The position numbers and the translations under genes were made by a program. The notes beneath the pieces are model-generated. The model was not told where the DNA came from and did no database searches. It saw nothing but the letters and a program-made list of their open reading frames with translations. Below are positions 35,316 to 47,032 of a stretch of DNA of 58,000 nt, one piece after another; positions within the stretch are counted from its first letter, which is position 1, and the number at the start of each line of letters is the position of its first letter. Source of the stretch: Adiantum capillus-veneris (lineage: Eukaryota > Streptophyta > Polypodiopsida > Polypodiales > Pteridaceae); contig CM043960.1 of assembly GCA_014529385.2 (NCBI GenBank), forward strand, positions 38,419,281-38,477,280. The letters are read 5' to 3'.

Positions 35316-35877
35316 TTACTCTATAGGAGTTCTACTAACATCTCTATAGCTGTGGTCCTTGATGCTGATCCTCGTCATCAGGTCCTTTTTTCGCAAGTAA
35401 ATATGGTCATAGCCCCAATCTTGCACCATCTTAAGTCGATGCATGAATGGTCTCCACAAAATGAGGTCAAAGTTGCTACTCTTTTCAAAATCCACTATGG
35501 AAAAGGTATGCATATAATCAATGCCACATGAGGACACTATGATCTGTTCTAACATACCCACTGGTCTCTCTATGTAGCCATATGTGAGTGTAGTTTCATT
35601 CGTGTTTTTTTGAGAGCTAGTCCCTCCCATTTCACCCATATTTCTTTTGTAGCGATGGCCGCTCCAACCCCATTATCAGTATCACAATGGTTTTGACTCC
35701 TTTGTGTTCTAGCGGCAAGGTGATGTTTCCTTCTTCACCTTCGTAGTAATCACCCACCTTGTTTATAAGGACTGTTTTAGTCCTTGGTTTCTCTTGTGTA
35801 GTTTTACCCTTGTGTTTATGTAAGGGAATGTCTTGATGAGTAATTTTCAGTCCCATCTTTTTAAAATTCTTTCCCAC
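35316..35877 (-). pseudogene. protease and following domain, copy A
   Basis: Two frames (35632-35877 and 35316-35639) hold VGDYYEGEEGNITLPLEHKG, then a shifted protease core, then RPFMHRLKMVQDWGYDHIYL. The equivalent blocks are found in copy B at 51466-51860. The catalytic triad is lost in the shift. Confidence 0.7.
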
Positions 35878-36459
35878 TTCTCCCCATAGATGCTCTAATC
35901 TCTAAAAGCTCTAAGGGAGTTATCGTACACTGTATAGGAGTCGACATTATTTCATCTTTGGAACTGGCTTCCATTGAGAAGGCACAACCTCGACTTTCCA
36001 TTTTGTTTCATACTTTGCTATACAATACAATTTCTTTTTTAATGTTTTTGGTTTTCTCTATGCAAATACGTGTATTCCTATACCACCATATAAAGATTGT
36101 ACATCTCCAAGGTAGAACACGTGATCCATATTGATCTTTGTGATAGGTGTAGACATAAAAGTTGCACTACCATCCTTTCTATTCCTGATTTCTTTTCATA
36201 AGGCTTGTGTTCATGGCTCTTCCCCTTTTGCAGGGCATTATTCCTTGTGATTTGACATCATTAGTGGTATTTCACCACTACCTCCTTTGGTGGATTAACA
36301 CGTCTTGTCTAGGGATGTTTAGTCTTTCTAGCTCCATTAAAGCTTGAGCTATCTCTATGAGCTGTTTGTACATATCTAGTCTTTGTTTTTCAACCTCAGA
36401 ATGTAGATATGTCAACCACCTTTGTTGGTCTAGTTGATCTTTAGTCTAGCCTCATAAGC

Positions 36460-36842
36460 CTATAATAGAGCCTCTAAGGGTTCTAAAACTTTTTCCACCA
36501 AGACTAAACCACTTGATGATATTTTGGAAGACATCATTGTTTCCACTCGTTCTTTGTTTTCTCGCTCAAGTTCAAGCTTCTCCCTTGTTTGTTGCAGCTC
36601 AATTTCCAAGGCAGTCTTTTCTTTTAGCCTCATTGCTTTCATTTTTCTCTTTTTGCTTTCCAAGATTGCCTCCGAGTCTTGATCGTCAAACTCTCAAATT
36701 CTGTTTGAACCAGCAGTTTCTGTTTGTTCTTGACCATTGTGTCTTTTTGTAGCTTCTTGAGCTTGAGCTCTAGTTGCCACATTGAGTGGAATTGTTGGCT
36801 CAGTTTCAAATCCACTTGAGCATGCCAAAACTCCAAGGACAT
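36460..36842 (-). pseudogene. coiled-coil segment between gag and protease, copy A
   Basis: Two adjacent frames are rich in Lys, Glu, Leu and Gln with heptad-like spacing (for example LEIELQQTREKLELERENKE) and end in SSSGLVLVEKVLEPLEALL. Copy B has the same order at 52680-52910. A coiled coil is predicted by eye only. Confidence 0.55.
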
Positions 36843-36906
36843 TCATCGTTTCTTTCCCCTATCTACACTCACTATAAGTGTGCATCACATGTGCCATTGA
36901 TTTGTT

Positions 36907-37746
36907 TTGATTTTTCAGCTTATGTACTCATGTTCTTCATTTTTCTTCTATTTGCTACAATTTCATGGATATCCAGAGTCTTGGGTCATGTGGGTGAGGG
37001 AGAAGGCTATTTCCATGGTCTTGGAAATATCAATAAATCCAAATGATCCAAACTTTCCTATGGCACCAAACCCAAATGATCTAAACTTTCTTATGCATCC
37101 AAACTCTCCTATGCCACCAAGGTGTAGCTACAAAAAAAAGAGAGGAAAAGAAGAAAAGACCTAGAAAGAAAAAGAGCAATGCAAAGAAGAGCCCTACAAA
37201 AAAGATTGATGCAAAGAAGAGCCCTGCCAAAGGAAGAGCTCTACCAAGAAGAAAAACTTTACAAAAAATAGAGAGGACAAAAAGAAAAGCCCTACAAAGA
37301 AAAAGAGCAATGCAAAGAAGAGCCCTATAAAAAAGATCCATGCAATGAAGATCCCTGCAAAGAGAGCCTTTCCAAGAGGAAGCGCTATACCAAGAAGAAG
37401 AGCCCTGCTAAGGAAAAAACAAAAGCAAAAGGCCCTCCATTCCACTCACCACTAAAATTCAAGGTTCAAAAGAGTCGTTCAACTAAGAACAGTAAGGGGG
37501 AAGATCTTGCTTCACCTTTCAAACTTCCATTCATGTTTGCCAAGAAGGCTGCCAAGTCTCCCAAGCCAACCCCTTAGGAGCCCAATGCACACCCCCCAAA
37601 GAACCCACTGCCAAGTCCCCCAACCAAGCCTTGAGGATTCCAAGTCGTCACCCTCCAAGGAACCCAACTCACCACCATCACCCCCTCCTAAACCGATTTC
37701 ACCCCCTCTTCAACACAAAAGCAAAAGAGTCTCTGAGGATGCATGA
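36907..37746 (+). pseudogene. Lys/Ser/Pro-repeat coding remnant
   Basis: The plus strand first reads NPNDPNFPMAPNPNDLNF, a Pro/Asn repeat. It then reads a basic region in which KKSNAKKSPTKKIDAKKSPA and KKSNAKKSPIKKIHAMKIPA occur as two copies of a tandem unit of about 131 bp (from 37163 and 37295). It ends in a Pro/Ser-rich acidic tail (37507-37746; SKSSPSKEPNSPPSPPPKP). The segments lie in different frames, so at least two shifts separate them. The SPKK-like repeats recall DNA-binding tails of histone H1 type, but no globular domain is seen. It may be a gene fragment or an antisense ORF of a neighbouring Tat-like element. Confidence 0.4.
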
Positions 37747-37749
37747 TCC

Positions 37750-39600
37750 TCTCGTGCAAAAAAAGAAGTGGAGTTTCGTGATTGATTACATTACTCCACA
37801 AAAATTATGTACATTTTTGTTCTTTTGTCCATATGAATAGACACCCTTTGGTGGTTCATAATTTTGTACTTAAAAATTCAATACCAACTATTCGATTCTT
37901 AACTCTGTACCATGGTGTCATTTAGATTTATTACCACATAAATAATGATCACAACAAGATACAAAAGACATGTATATTTTTTGAATGTAATGATTACAAC
38001 ATTGATCTCCACTTTTGTCAAATCCGTGCAAGTGGCTCAATTGCAACTCTTTTTTGGGGAGACATGTGATGCATGAGGTTGAATTCTCCATTTTTGTGCT
38101 CATAACAATGCCATCCAATTTTAATCTATACTTAGGGGATGTTTCATCAAGAAACTCACGAGATTCTTTAACCATCATATAGTTTCCAATTTGTTGTTAC
38201 TATAAGGCTTATAGGCTCAATAAATGTATGGACTATGACCAAAAATTCAAACTCTGGACAATTTTCCTCTCAAAGTTGAGAGGAACCCAACTATCGAAAT
38301 TACTTCTTCATCTCCTACAGTCATGGCCCAAAACTAATGACTAAAGACATAGTTGCTATGAGATAGACATAGAGTTTGGGCTTACTCTACAACTGATATT
38401 ATCACCAATATGGAAAGTTTCTTTGGTACCCCACCCTTCTCCAAGTACAATACCTAGTTCAATCATAGACAGTCTTCTATTAAGCCACATCATCCTTGTC
38501 CTCTGCAAATCTATTGTTTTGAAACATGCCACAAAGACGTATATGCAAGAACCATTGAACCTTAATCCTTATTGAAATCCTACCCAAAGACATACCTTTA
38601 ATGATATCTTCTTTGATTTGAATTTGAAGCTTGATGTGGTACATGCATCGGGGGCTTCCCAATCAAGTGATAGGCAACTCATGTAGTTCTCCATATGAAC
38701 CTTCTCTTGATGGAACCTTGTATTCTACAAAATAGGCAAACAAATCCATTGTTTTGTAAAACGAAGGTGGCTTGTCAGCATACATAACATCTATAATCCC
38801 CTTATGAATTGCTTTGAATGTGCCACTTAGGCTCCCCATAGCTGCCACTCCACAACTGTTGACGGAAAGCTAACCAAAATAGAAGTGAAAAATGAGAGGG
38901 AATAATGGGAGAATGTTAAACTTAGTGTATCAATAAGCTTTTGTATTCCTCATAGTAAGAATGGAGCATGGGATGTTGATCCAAGTTTAGCACCATATCC
39001 TTGGCCATGTACACATGTTGAACTTTAGCTAGCCAGCCATTATCGTTCACTTTGAAGGCAAGACCATGACCTTTCCAATGGTTTTTTTACTTTATCTTGC
39101 TTGGTTCTCTTCACCCTGTGCACACCTTGCATGAAGGAAGCATTGTCACCCAGTCATTCACACAAAAAGACATGGGTTTCCAAAGACCACCCTCTCTAAC
39201 ATTATGAATGTCATAAGAAGTTATGCTATGAGAAGGGTGACGTCTAGAATATGCCATGGAAACTCAAAGATCAGAGAAGGAAAATGAAAATACAATGACA
39301 AAAAGAAGCAAAGCTCTCAAAAAATGAAGGGAAGGTGAAAAAAGTAGACGTTTGAAAAAAGTAGGTGATTTGTCATTAATGACCTTGTTTTCAGAGCCTT
39401 CAAAGAGAGATTGTGTATCTTATGCAATAGTTTTGTGAGATGAAATAGAACAAAGGTTAATACTCCATTACTTTGAGCCCCAAATTTAATGGGCTTAATC
39501 GCCAAAATCACCTAAATAAAGCAATTTTGACCAGGTGACCCGATGTTTAATTGTTCTCCACCAAAAAAAGATCATCAAGACTAAGATAGATGAGATAGGA
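37750..39600 (-). other. unrecognised stretch with broken minus-strand frames
   Basis: Three minus frames (38663-38848, 38480-38662 and 37918-38178) follow each other closely and look coding-like, with segments such as YKTMDLFAYFVEYKVPS, but match no family I know. The stretch lies where the integrase and 3' end of the Tat-like element (39639-43200) would be expected, yet no integrase motif is visible. Confidence 0.3.
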
Positions 39601-39638
39601 GCGCCATACTTTTGTATATGTGTCAAATGACAATTGGA

Positions 39639-40040
39639 CTATTCTTTAATCCTTAAATTAACAAGCAGACATTTTCTAGCCGTTTTTGGTTCTAATGTTG
39701 TGCTTAAAAAGTCATATATCTCCTTCAAAATATTTCTACCTGCATAGGTGGTAGGCGCCACATACAAACCTGCTACATGGGTTTGTACTCGACTACTAGC
39801 CTTTAAAAGATACTTGATGACCAACAACACATTACCTTTCACCACTAGCTTCAAAATGCCAAACTCCATACACTGCTTTAGTCTCCAATGGAGAGCTAGG
39901 TACTCCACCTGATTGTTGGTGTGGACCCCTTCAAGATTGTAAGCCTTGGAAAACATAACCTTACCATATGGGTCTTGGATCACCACACCCCCTCCTACTT
40001 TCTGCAGTAGTCTCCTATACGCACCATCAAACCACATCAC
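39639..40040 (-). pseudogene. second (cellular-type) RNase H
   Basis: This 133-codon frame is the best-preserved part of the element. It has FDGAYRR with GGGVVIQDPYGKV (first Asp), NNQVEYLALHWRLKQCMEFG (Glu) and LVVKGNVLLVIKYLL, where the catalytic Asp of the usual KGDS is Asn. Such a domain, acquired from a host-like RNase H, lies between RNase H and integrase in Tat-lineage elements. Confidence 0.75.
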
Positions 40041-40219
40041 AAAAGCATCTTTTAAATCAGGCTCCTCTCCAATCTCTTTTCACACCACTCTTTGATACAC
40101 TTCATAATGCACTTCCCTAGCCTCAAGTGCAACACCACTGCAGGCAATAGATTGTTAGATGTCAGCACATAAAATTTTCAAACAATTAGATGTACTTTAA
40201 ACTTCCTGCAAGCAAAAAC

Positions 40220-40490
40220 CAAAGCCATCACCCACTACTATGCGTCAGTGTATGTCATATCCTTGAGATTAATCACTTTTCTCTCAAAGTAGATGGGCTT
40301 GTAGCTCCTACCTACCTTCTCCAACAACATGTCTCCTATAGCAGCAATTCCCATTGTCATGGCAATATAGAAATCATCCTCACAATTTGGAGGACACACC
40401 ATCAGTAATTAACAAAGGTTCTCTTTCACCCTATCAAAAGCTTCTTGTGCCTCTTCAGTCCATTGAAAACCATAAATCTATTGGGCCATC
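40220..40490 (-). pseudogene. first RNase H, Tat-like element
   Basis: The minus strand reads YPLQKMAQ, stop, IYGFQWTEEAQEAFDRVKEN, then AAIGDMLLEKVGRSYKPIYF and MTYTDA. These are the RT thumb and gypsy RNase H blocks; the usual first Asp is not conserved. Confidence 0.65.
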
Positions 40491-40759
40491 TTTTGAAGGG
40501 GATACACATATTACGAAAGCATCTAAAACAACCGTGACAAATACTTCAGCTTATGCACAAACAAAGACAAACTTTGAGCACTTGATGGAGGCTCCATCAA
40601 CACTAGAGCCTTAACCTTATCGGGACAACTTATCTTTCATTTTGCAACACTGCATGGACTAACATCTATGCATGAGGTTGTGCTAACTTACATTTCTCAC
40701 GTCTCAATTGACCACCCTCTTCATCAAGCTTTTGAAAACATAGCTTTAGCTTCGATAGA

Positions 40760-41184
40760 TGCTCCAACTTAGAGCTGTAACAGCCAATATCATCCATAAA
40801 ACACCCCGATAAACCTACCCAAGTATGGCCCAAATACCCTATTCATCTAGTCTTGGAAAGTAGCATATGCATTCACTAAGCCAAAAGGCATCATGTGGTA
40901 GAACATCCCCATGGAGAAAAAAATATAGTATTCAATTGGTCCTCAAGTGCAATACCTATTTGGAAGTACTCAAAAAACCCATCCATAATTGAGTAGCTTT
41001 CATGGCCTACTACTTGATTCAAGATTTCATCTTGGAATGGCAAAGGGTAGTGATTCTGCTTGATGCTTGCATTCAACGGATTGTAATCAACACACACTTT
41101 CCACTTCCCAATCTTCTTCGGAGTGAAGACAACATGTGAGACCCATTCTAACTCCTTTAGATGATAGATAATATCTACATCCAA
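40760..41184 (-). pseudogene. reverse transcriptase, Tat-like element
   Basis: The open part (40891-41184) has VFTPKKIGKWKVCVDYNPLN, then HYPLPFQDEILNQVVG and YFQIGIALEDQ. After a shift MPFGLVNAYATFQD and GRFIGV are readable, and the active site appears as FMDDI in the next frame (about 40790). Confidence 0.8.
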
Positions 41185-41899
41185 AAGATTGTTAATCTCC
41201 TACCAAAGAGCTTCCTTCTAGATCTCTCCCAACCTTTGCAACTTCTGTGCCTTCAGCCTATCTCCCTCTTTGAGTATAATTTTGTCATCCACACCTTTTT
41301 CCCTTTGAAAATCCTTATACTCCATTGCAAATAAATTAGGATAAGAAGCACATAGCTGGACATAACCTTCTTATTTTTTCTTAGTCACGTCTTCACTTAA
41401 CATTTCAATCACTCCTCTACACGTATGCCATGAACATGAGGTTGCATACCTTCTTTTACATGAGGACTATCTATAGTAACACCAAGAAGATTAACATCAA
41501 TCTTCAACATATCATCCTCGCTCTCCTCTTTCCCAGTACTAGTATAGCCTTCATTGTAAGCCGTTTGGTCTCATACTCATAGCTTGTCATCGTATCATCT
41601 CCACCTCCTGCTGCCATAGGGTGCAAAATAGCTCTCCTTAGTATTTAGGTCCATCAAAATCTGTCTCCTCTTCTCTTTATCACGCAAGGTAAATACACTA
41701 CTCTCCCAATCTTGCTTGGCCCCTATTGCCATGGCCTCCCTAAGATTATAGGGCAAGGATTTTCACTTGCTTTCATCATAAAAAGTCAATGAGGCACTCT
41801 CTTCCCATCTCCTATACCTTCACATCCTGGGCCGCACCCAAACACCTCTTTTTAGCATGATTTTCCATCCTCATCCATACAATTTGACTTAGCCACCAT

Positions 41900-42000
41900 T
41901 TGGACACCTGCATCCCTCATAGCTGCTTCAGTCATGACACAAACCTGTGCTCCACCATCTATGTATGCCTACACTTGCATCCTCTTCTTAATGACTACAT
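41900..42000 (-). pseudogene. protease remnant, Tat-like element
   Basis: The minus strand contains IDGGAQVCVMTEAAM, the active-site region of a Tat-type aspartic protease with D-G-G. Confidence 0.5.
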
Positions 42001-42488
42001 CAACAAGAGAGAGGACATTTGCACCCTAGGAAGCCTTCTGCTAACACTTGTAGACCACTACCTTCTCAGCTTAAGATTTAATGCCAACAACTGTCCAAAG
42101 GTGATGTTAGCTTTTTGATTTTGAACATCACGTACCGGACCACACCCAAGCTAAAAGTCCGACTGCTTAATTTTGTGATGTCTCCTTTTCTTTCTAGTCT
42201 CCGGCTGCTCCTTGCCTTTGTACACCTTTTGTTTACCTTTACAAGCTCTAGATTTTTGGTCAGTCTCCATTTTTCCATTTCACCTCTCGCCCTTTTTTTA
42301 GCCAGAACATCCACTTCCTTCTTGTCTACCCCAATGATATTGACCCTAGAGACCTAACCATTATCTTATGCAACTAGCGGTACAAGATTCTTGATTTGCT
42401 ACTCCCTTTGACCATTAAACAATTTTTGCCCTCTACCTCTGCCAAACAGTGGGTATATGCCCCCTCTTTCCCTAGGAGAATTTAGACT

Positions 42489-43190
42489 GTAATGAGCCTC
42501 TTCTCCACAGTTTTAACATCGGCCTGGCAACGGCCTACCTATGCCTCTTCCTCCTCTTGCTTGTCCCTTGTCCATCACACTTAGTCGCAACTTCTGCATT
42601 TTATCACATATATCTTGGACTGTGTGTACCCTATGGAATAGCTACCATACCTTGATTTTCTTGATTCTCATCTTGGGTTACGTCATGAGGCCTTTGCAAT
42701 TGAGTAGGAACCATCATCTCATAGTCCATCACACCTTGTCCAATCTTTCTTTATCTTCCTGCTCTTTGATCATGCAATTGCAACTGCCTCATTATAGTTC
42801 TCTAGGCTTTCAAAGTCCACCTTTTCTCGCAACTTGGGATGCAAGCGTGTCATGAATTTATCTAGCTTGAATTACTCACCATTAGCCAACTGCATAGCTG
42901 TCACCAACTCTGCTCAACACGCTTCAAAAGGATCAAAGAGTAGTTTGAAATCTTCAATTACATCGTGTTTAAGAGCTTTCAACTTCGTATCCATCTCAAC
43001 TAGAGACACCTCCTTGTGGAAATCTTGCAAAAAACATGCTCGTAGAGCTTGACGTACGTGCCTCATCTCACCTTCCAAAGCTTCAAACCACAGTTTAGCT
43101 TTACCATGCATCACCAATGGAAAAGACTACATCTTGCTATCCTTACTAGGCTCTGATTCACTAGTTTGGATTCTCTTCACCTATGAGAAT
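42489..43190 (-). pseudogene. gag of the Tat-like element
   Basis: The frame 42914-43117 has GKAKLWFEALEGEMRHVRQA and later FLQDFHKEV, as in the capsid region of plant gypsy gag. Towards its 3' side a frame with KLDKFMTRLHPKLREKVDF follows, and then a CCHC-type knuckle with one Cys replaced by a stop (C, stop, NCGEEAHYS, about 42489-42525). Confidence 0.7.
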
Positions 43191-43249
43191 TGATCCATAG
43201 CTTCTTGTCGCCATGCTTTCCAATGCAAAAAATGCGTACCTTTTTATCA

Positions 43250-45600
43250 ATCGAGGAGCGATCAGTGCACCGTCCTTTGTGAGGGCACTAGAACATGGAG
43301 AGGTGGAATGGGGAACACACCAACACACACACAACTTCCCATATATAGCTCAGGGTATTTACAACACCCCTGGTCTCTCAAAAACACCTTCAAAAAATAC
43401 AAATCACACTAGCAGAACCTTGCTTCACACTTCCCAATGCACTCACAACCAACAAGATTACCGCACCACATGCATGCACCATTGCAATTTGTTTTGGAAT
43501 TTCCAACTCACAGCAACATCTCTTACTCACTCTCTCTACACACAAACACCACCGATTCAAGGGGCACACACATCCACAGCCAACATCATGGAATAAAGCA
43601 AGAGCAGGAGAAAGAGAGGGGGGAAGGGGGAAATTGACACCCAATGGAAAAAAGAGGGCTTGATGTTGATCAAAATAATGCTTATAATGCTTCATAGATC
43701 CATATACATGGCTAGCTTCGACAAAAAATACTCTCTCTCTCACCTTCACATGCACTATACACTCTCAAAAACTCTTCTTTTGACTTGATAGTGACTCCCT
43801 CTATCTAAAAAACCCCTTGGTCTCTCAAATGACCCCCCAAACCGTTTTACAAAAAGGCCCTTATAGGGGTTTTCTCATTTTTTGGCATCTCCCTTCCATT
43901 TCATATAATTCGATAAAAAACAATTTTCCCCCCCAACTTCAAGGCATTACCACTCCTGCTCACTAGCCCGATACTCAAGCCACAAAGTGCTACTAAAAAA
44001 TGGTGCTCCAGACTTTGGCTTCACCTGCTTGCTCCGCATTTTTGCCTTTTCAAGGCCTCAAACAATGCAACCTAATGTTGCAAAAGACCATATGCTCCTA
44101 CTTCCTCGGCATATGCTCTCAACTTCAACTAGAGACATCTCTGTGCCCATGAGCCTAGTAGACAAGCCATCAATATTCTTGACTCCATAAACTACATACT
44201 ACCCCAAAGAACCCTTGTGAGCTAAAAAATATTCTTGATGGCACACCTATCGACGCGGTCAAAACATGCCAAAATTGGTGCCCTTGAAAAATTCATCGCT
44301 CCATAACTTGGCCATTTGGACTTCGATTGGCAATTCAAAAAGATTAGCATTGATGGGAATGGGAACTTCTAGGTTGGATGAAAGACAAACATTGTGCACA
44401 CAAGTGAGTGTGTGTTGGCTAGATTATCACTCAAGCGAACATTGTGGAAGCCAATTTTTTCATTTGTACAGTTTTCATATTTCATAGGTGTGCTCCATAT
44501 TATCTTAGGGAGACATGTTTTGTTAATTTTGATGCTTTTGGTGCTTGAATGAAAGTGAAGAACCAAAGTGTGTAGAGTGGAAAAGGGAGTGGTATGTGTA
44601 CTTAATTTTATGCTCAAATGAAATGTTTTGAGCCTACAACAACCATAGAATTTGGTCAAGGACTCATTGATATTTACAAGAAAATAGGCTCCTTGCTGGA
44701 GATCTTTGTACCTTGTGCAAAATGCACCTAGAAAATGTTCTATTTTTGGTCAAATTGAGCACTCCTTTAGCTTTGAGAGCCCCTCAAGACCATACAATGA
44801 AGAGTTGTGAGAGTTTCTTATTTTTGCCACATAAAATGTGGTGTTATCTTTGAGACAAAGTAAGGACTTCTATAAACACATACAGATGATAAAAGTATTT
44901 GATCTTTTTCCAAAACCCTGAAAGGACACTTTTATGCCATGTTAGGTTACCAATCTAGGGCTAAAACTTGCAATAACTAGAAAATTTCATGAGCTCTCTA
45001 TCAGCCAAGTCTCTTTCATAGATGGCACCCAAGGCCTTTAGGGCTCCACATTTACTGTATCTGCTTCCTATTCATACTAACTAACATCCTCTTTATAACT
45101 TGAAACTCGTCGTGAGCCCATGACACATCATAATTATTATAATGGATGGGAATACATTGGAAGGGGAGAGGGGGAGAACGGTTGCTTGCTTCCAATTTCC
45201 AATTTTGCTTGCACCTCTGCTTGTCAACCTTTCACCATCCCTTCCAGTTACCAAGTACTCACACACATCTAGACTATGACCACACACACACAAGAGAAAA
45301 AATTGACAAGGGAAGAGTGTAAGGGAGTGTAAGAGGGGTGTAAGAGATGTAGACATAATCATGGAGTACACAAAGAAACACAGCATAGTATAAGAGAGAG
45401 GAAAGGGGAAATTAAGAGAATCTACACAAAAAAAGCCTAAAGATTGCAGCCCCAAACTTCACGTCATCTCTTGTGGAGTTTGGTATTTGATATTTGATTT
45501 ATTATTGGTGCCAAAAATTGGAGGCCCCTCTTTTACACTTTAGTCCCACTTTAGTTATGAGTGGTACACACTACTTATTACATGACCCTCTTAGGGTGAG
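43250..45600 (-). other. probable LTR/leader of the Tat-like element
   Basis: No genes were recognised. The position, just 5' of gag on the minus strand, and the AT-rich low-information character fit a long LTR and leader, but its limits could not be fixed for lack of a second copy. Frames on either strand (for example 43390-43755 and 45093-45455) are judged to be chance. Confidence 0.3.
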
Positions 45601-46640
45601 TTCTCACTATCCTATTTACAAAGCAGTCGTAGTGGCTTATTGATAAAAGATCTAAAATAGTGTGCTAAGATAAAATGACTGAGAGAATTTTATTTGTCGG
45701 TGCCTCCTTGTCAACTCCCAGAGTTCTAATCTACAAACATCATGCAGTCACTGTTAGTAAAATTCAAATAGATAGCACACAATTGACCATTAAGCCATCT
45801 ATCTCAATTGCTGTTAACCACATGCAACAGGAGGGTGCCCAGTCTTGTAACATCCCTCCCACCAGGGATAACAACTGTCCTCAGTTGCTCACTAAAGAAA
45901 ATCAACTGGACTATGAGTGATGGAAAGGGTGGAGAAGGTCTGGGAAGTTGCGAAAAAACTTTTCAGGCATTCATTTGGCATCCTCTCTAGGGTGGCCTTT
46001 AAAGGTCAAAAGATAGCGGTTATAAACCATGCTAGTGCGTGTGGTGGTGGTTTCATGATCAACCATTTGGTTATGGATGAGTTGCTCTTGTTGATTTACA
46101 AGTGTAGGTAGGGGTCCTCAAAAGATTCTAAAAGCTTATGTGGAATGCATTGACTAGTATGCCTAGGAGAAGAGAAACTAAATATTAAAGCACATTACAA
46201 GAAGGTTAGGTATCATGTTTAAAATATACTTGGGCATTACACATGACCCAAAGCATATTAACTATCCAAGCATGAGCTAAGATAATGGAAAATGGAGCAA
46301 ATCTTAATAGTGCTAATGTTTAGCATATCCTGCATCAAAACCATAGAAGTGGCACATAGAGTGGCCACAAAGTTTGAATATCTTAAAAGAAAACTTCACA
46401 AAAACTTTAGTATTGTCTAGGCTAGTGAGCCAAATGTTGCAATGTAAGTAAGTGTAGGATACAATACCCTATCGATTTTGTTGAATTGCATTTCTCAATA
46501 AAGTATTGAAATATTATCATTGAGCAAGTGGTGTATTTCATGATATAGATATGTTTCTATCTAGAAATAGAGTTAGCATACTAGTAGTAAATAAAGTAAT
46601 GATGCCATTTTAGCAACTTAAGAACTTGGCATTCAGCTTT
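45600..46640. other. no recognised gene
   Basis: A few short plus frames (45675-45920, 45808-45990, 45917-46111) have no recognised similarity. The stretch precedes a copia integrase scrap and may belong to it. Confidence 0.3.
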
Positions 46641-46760
46641 TTGAAAAGAGTGTAAACCATTTTAAATTGGATAATGATATGGAGTTTGCTCACAATTTGT
46701 GAGAGAATTTGGACTAACAAGTGATTGCATTTTTTATCTGTCAACATTAGGATTAAAAGT
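46640..46760 (+). pseudogene. Ty1/copia integrase scrap
   Basis: The plus strand reads KSVNHFKLDNDMEFAHN, which fits the copia integrase block 'k.ir.lRSDNGgEF.s' around the second catalytic Asp. Stops follow at once. Confidence 0.45.
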
Positions 46761-47032
46761 GGCCATTGTGCCTTGATTAGCAACATGAATATTGAAAAAG
46801 ATTTTAGATGGAGTTATCAATGATAAACCACAATTGTCAAGCAATCATCCATAAATGATAATAATAAAAAAATTGAATTTTTCTATGACTCAGTTGGTTG
46901 TGATTGGCTAGTAAGCATGGTGGATGGAATAGTTTCGAAACTATGACATAAAATTCAAATGAATTTTACTATGAAGTAATAGAGAAGAGAGAGACTTTTC
47001 AATTTTGAGTAATTAAACTTTGACATAAAAAC

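Larger units (their letters stand above)
30464..36850 (-). mobile_element. gypsy element, family F copy A, decayed
   Basis: On the minus strand the order is: a coiled coil (36842-36460), protease (about 35720-35320), reverse transcriptase (34181 to about 33560), the RT-RNase H link (33422-33204), integrase (about 32120-30760) and a protease-like tail (30655-30464). Family F also includes 50107-54274: both copies share the linker 'LVEKV.E.L.ALL', the block 'VG(E/D)YYEGE(D/E)GNITLP' before the protease, and 'MVQDWGYD.IYL' after it. All domains carry stops and shifts. No LTR was delimited. Confidence 0.8.
39639..43240 (-). mobile_element. Tat-like gypsy element with two RNase H domains, decayed
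   Basis: On the minus strand: gag (about 43200-42800), CCHC knuckle (about 42500), protease (about 41950), reverse transcriptase (41184-40760), RNase H (about 40490-40220) and a second RNase H of plant cellular type (40040-39639). The second RNase H marks the Tat/Ogre lineage. Integrase was not found and all domains are broken. Confidence 0.75.

Noticed and set aside
37081-37445. Minus-strand Phe/Leu-rich ORFs
   Set aside because: They are the antisense of the Lys/Ser-rich repeat on the plus strand; the poly-Phe and poly-Leu runs come from AAG/AAA repeats.
45093-45455. 120-codon minus ORF with a hydrophobic segment
   Set aside because: No family resemblance, and it lies in a probable LTR region; hydrophobicity follows from T-rich composition.
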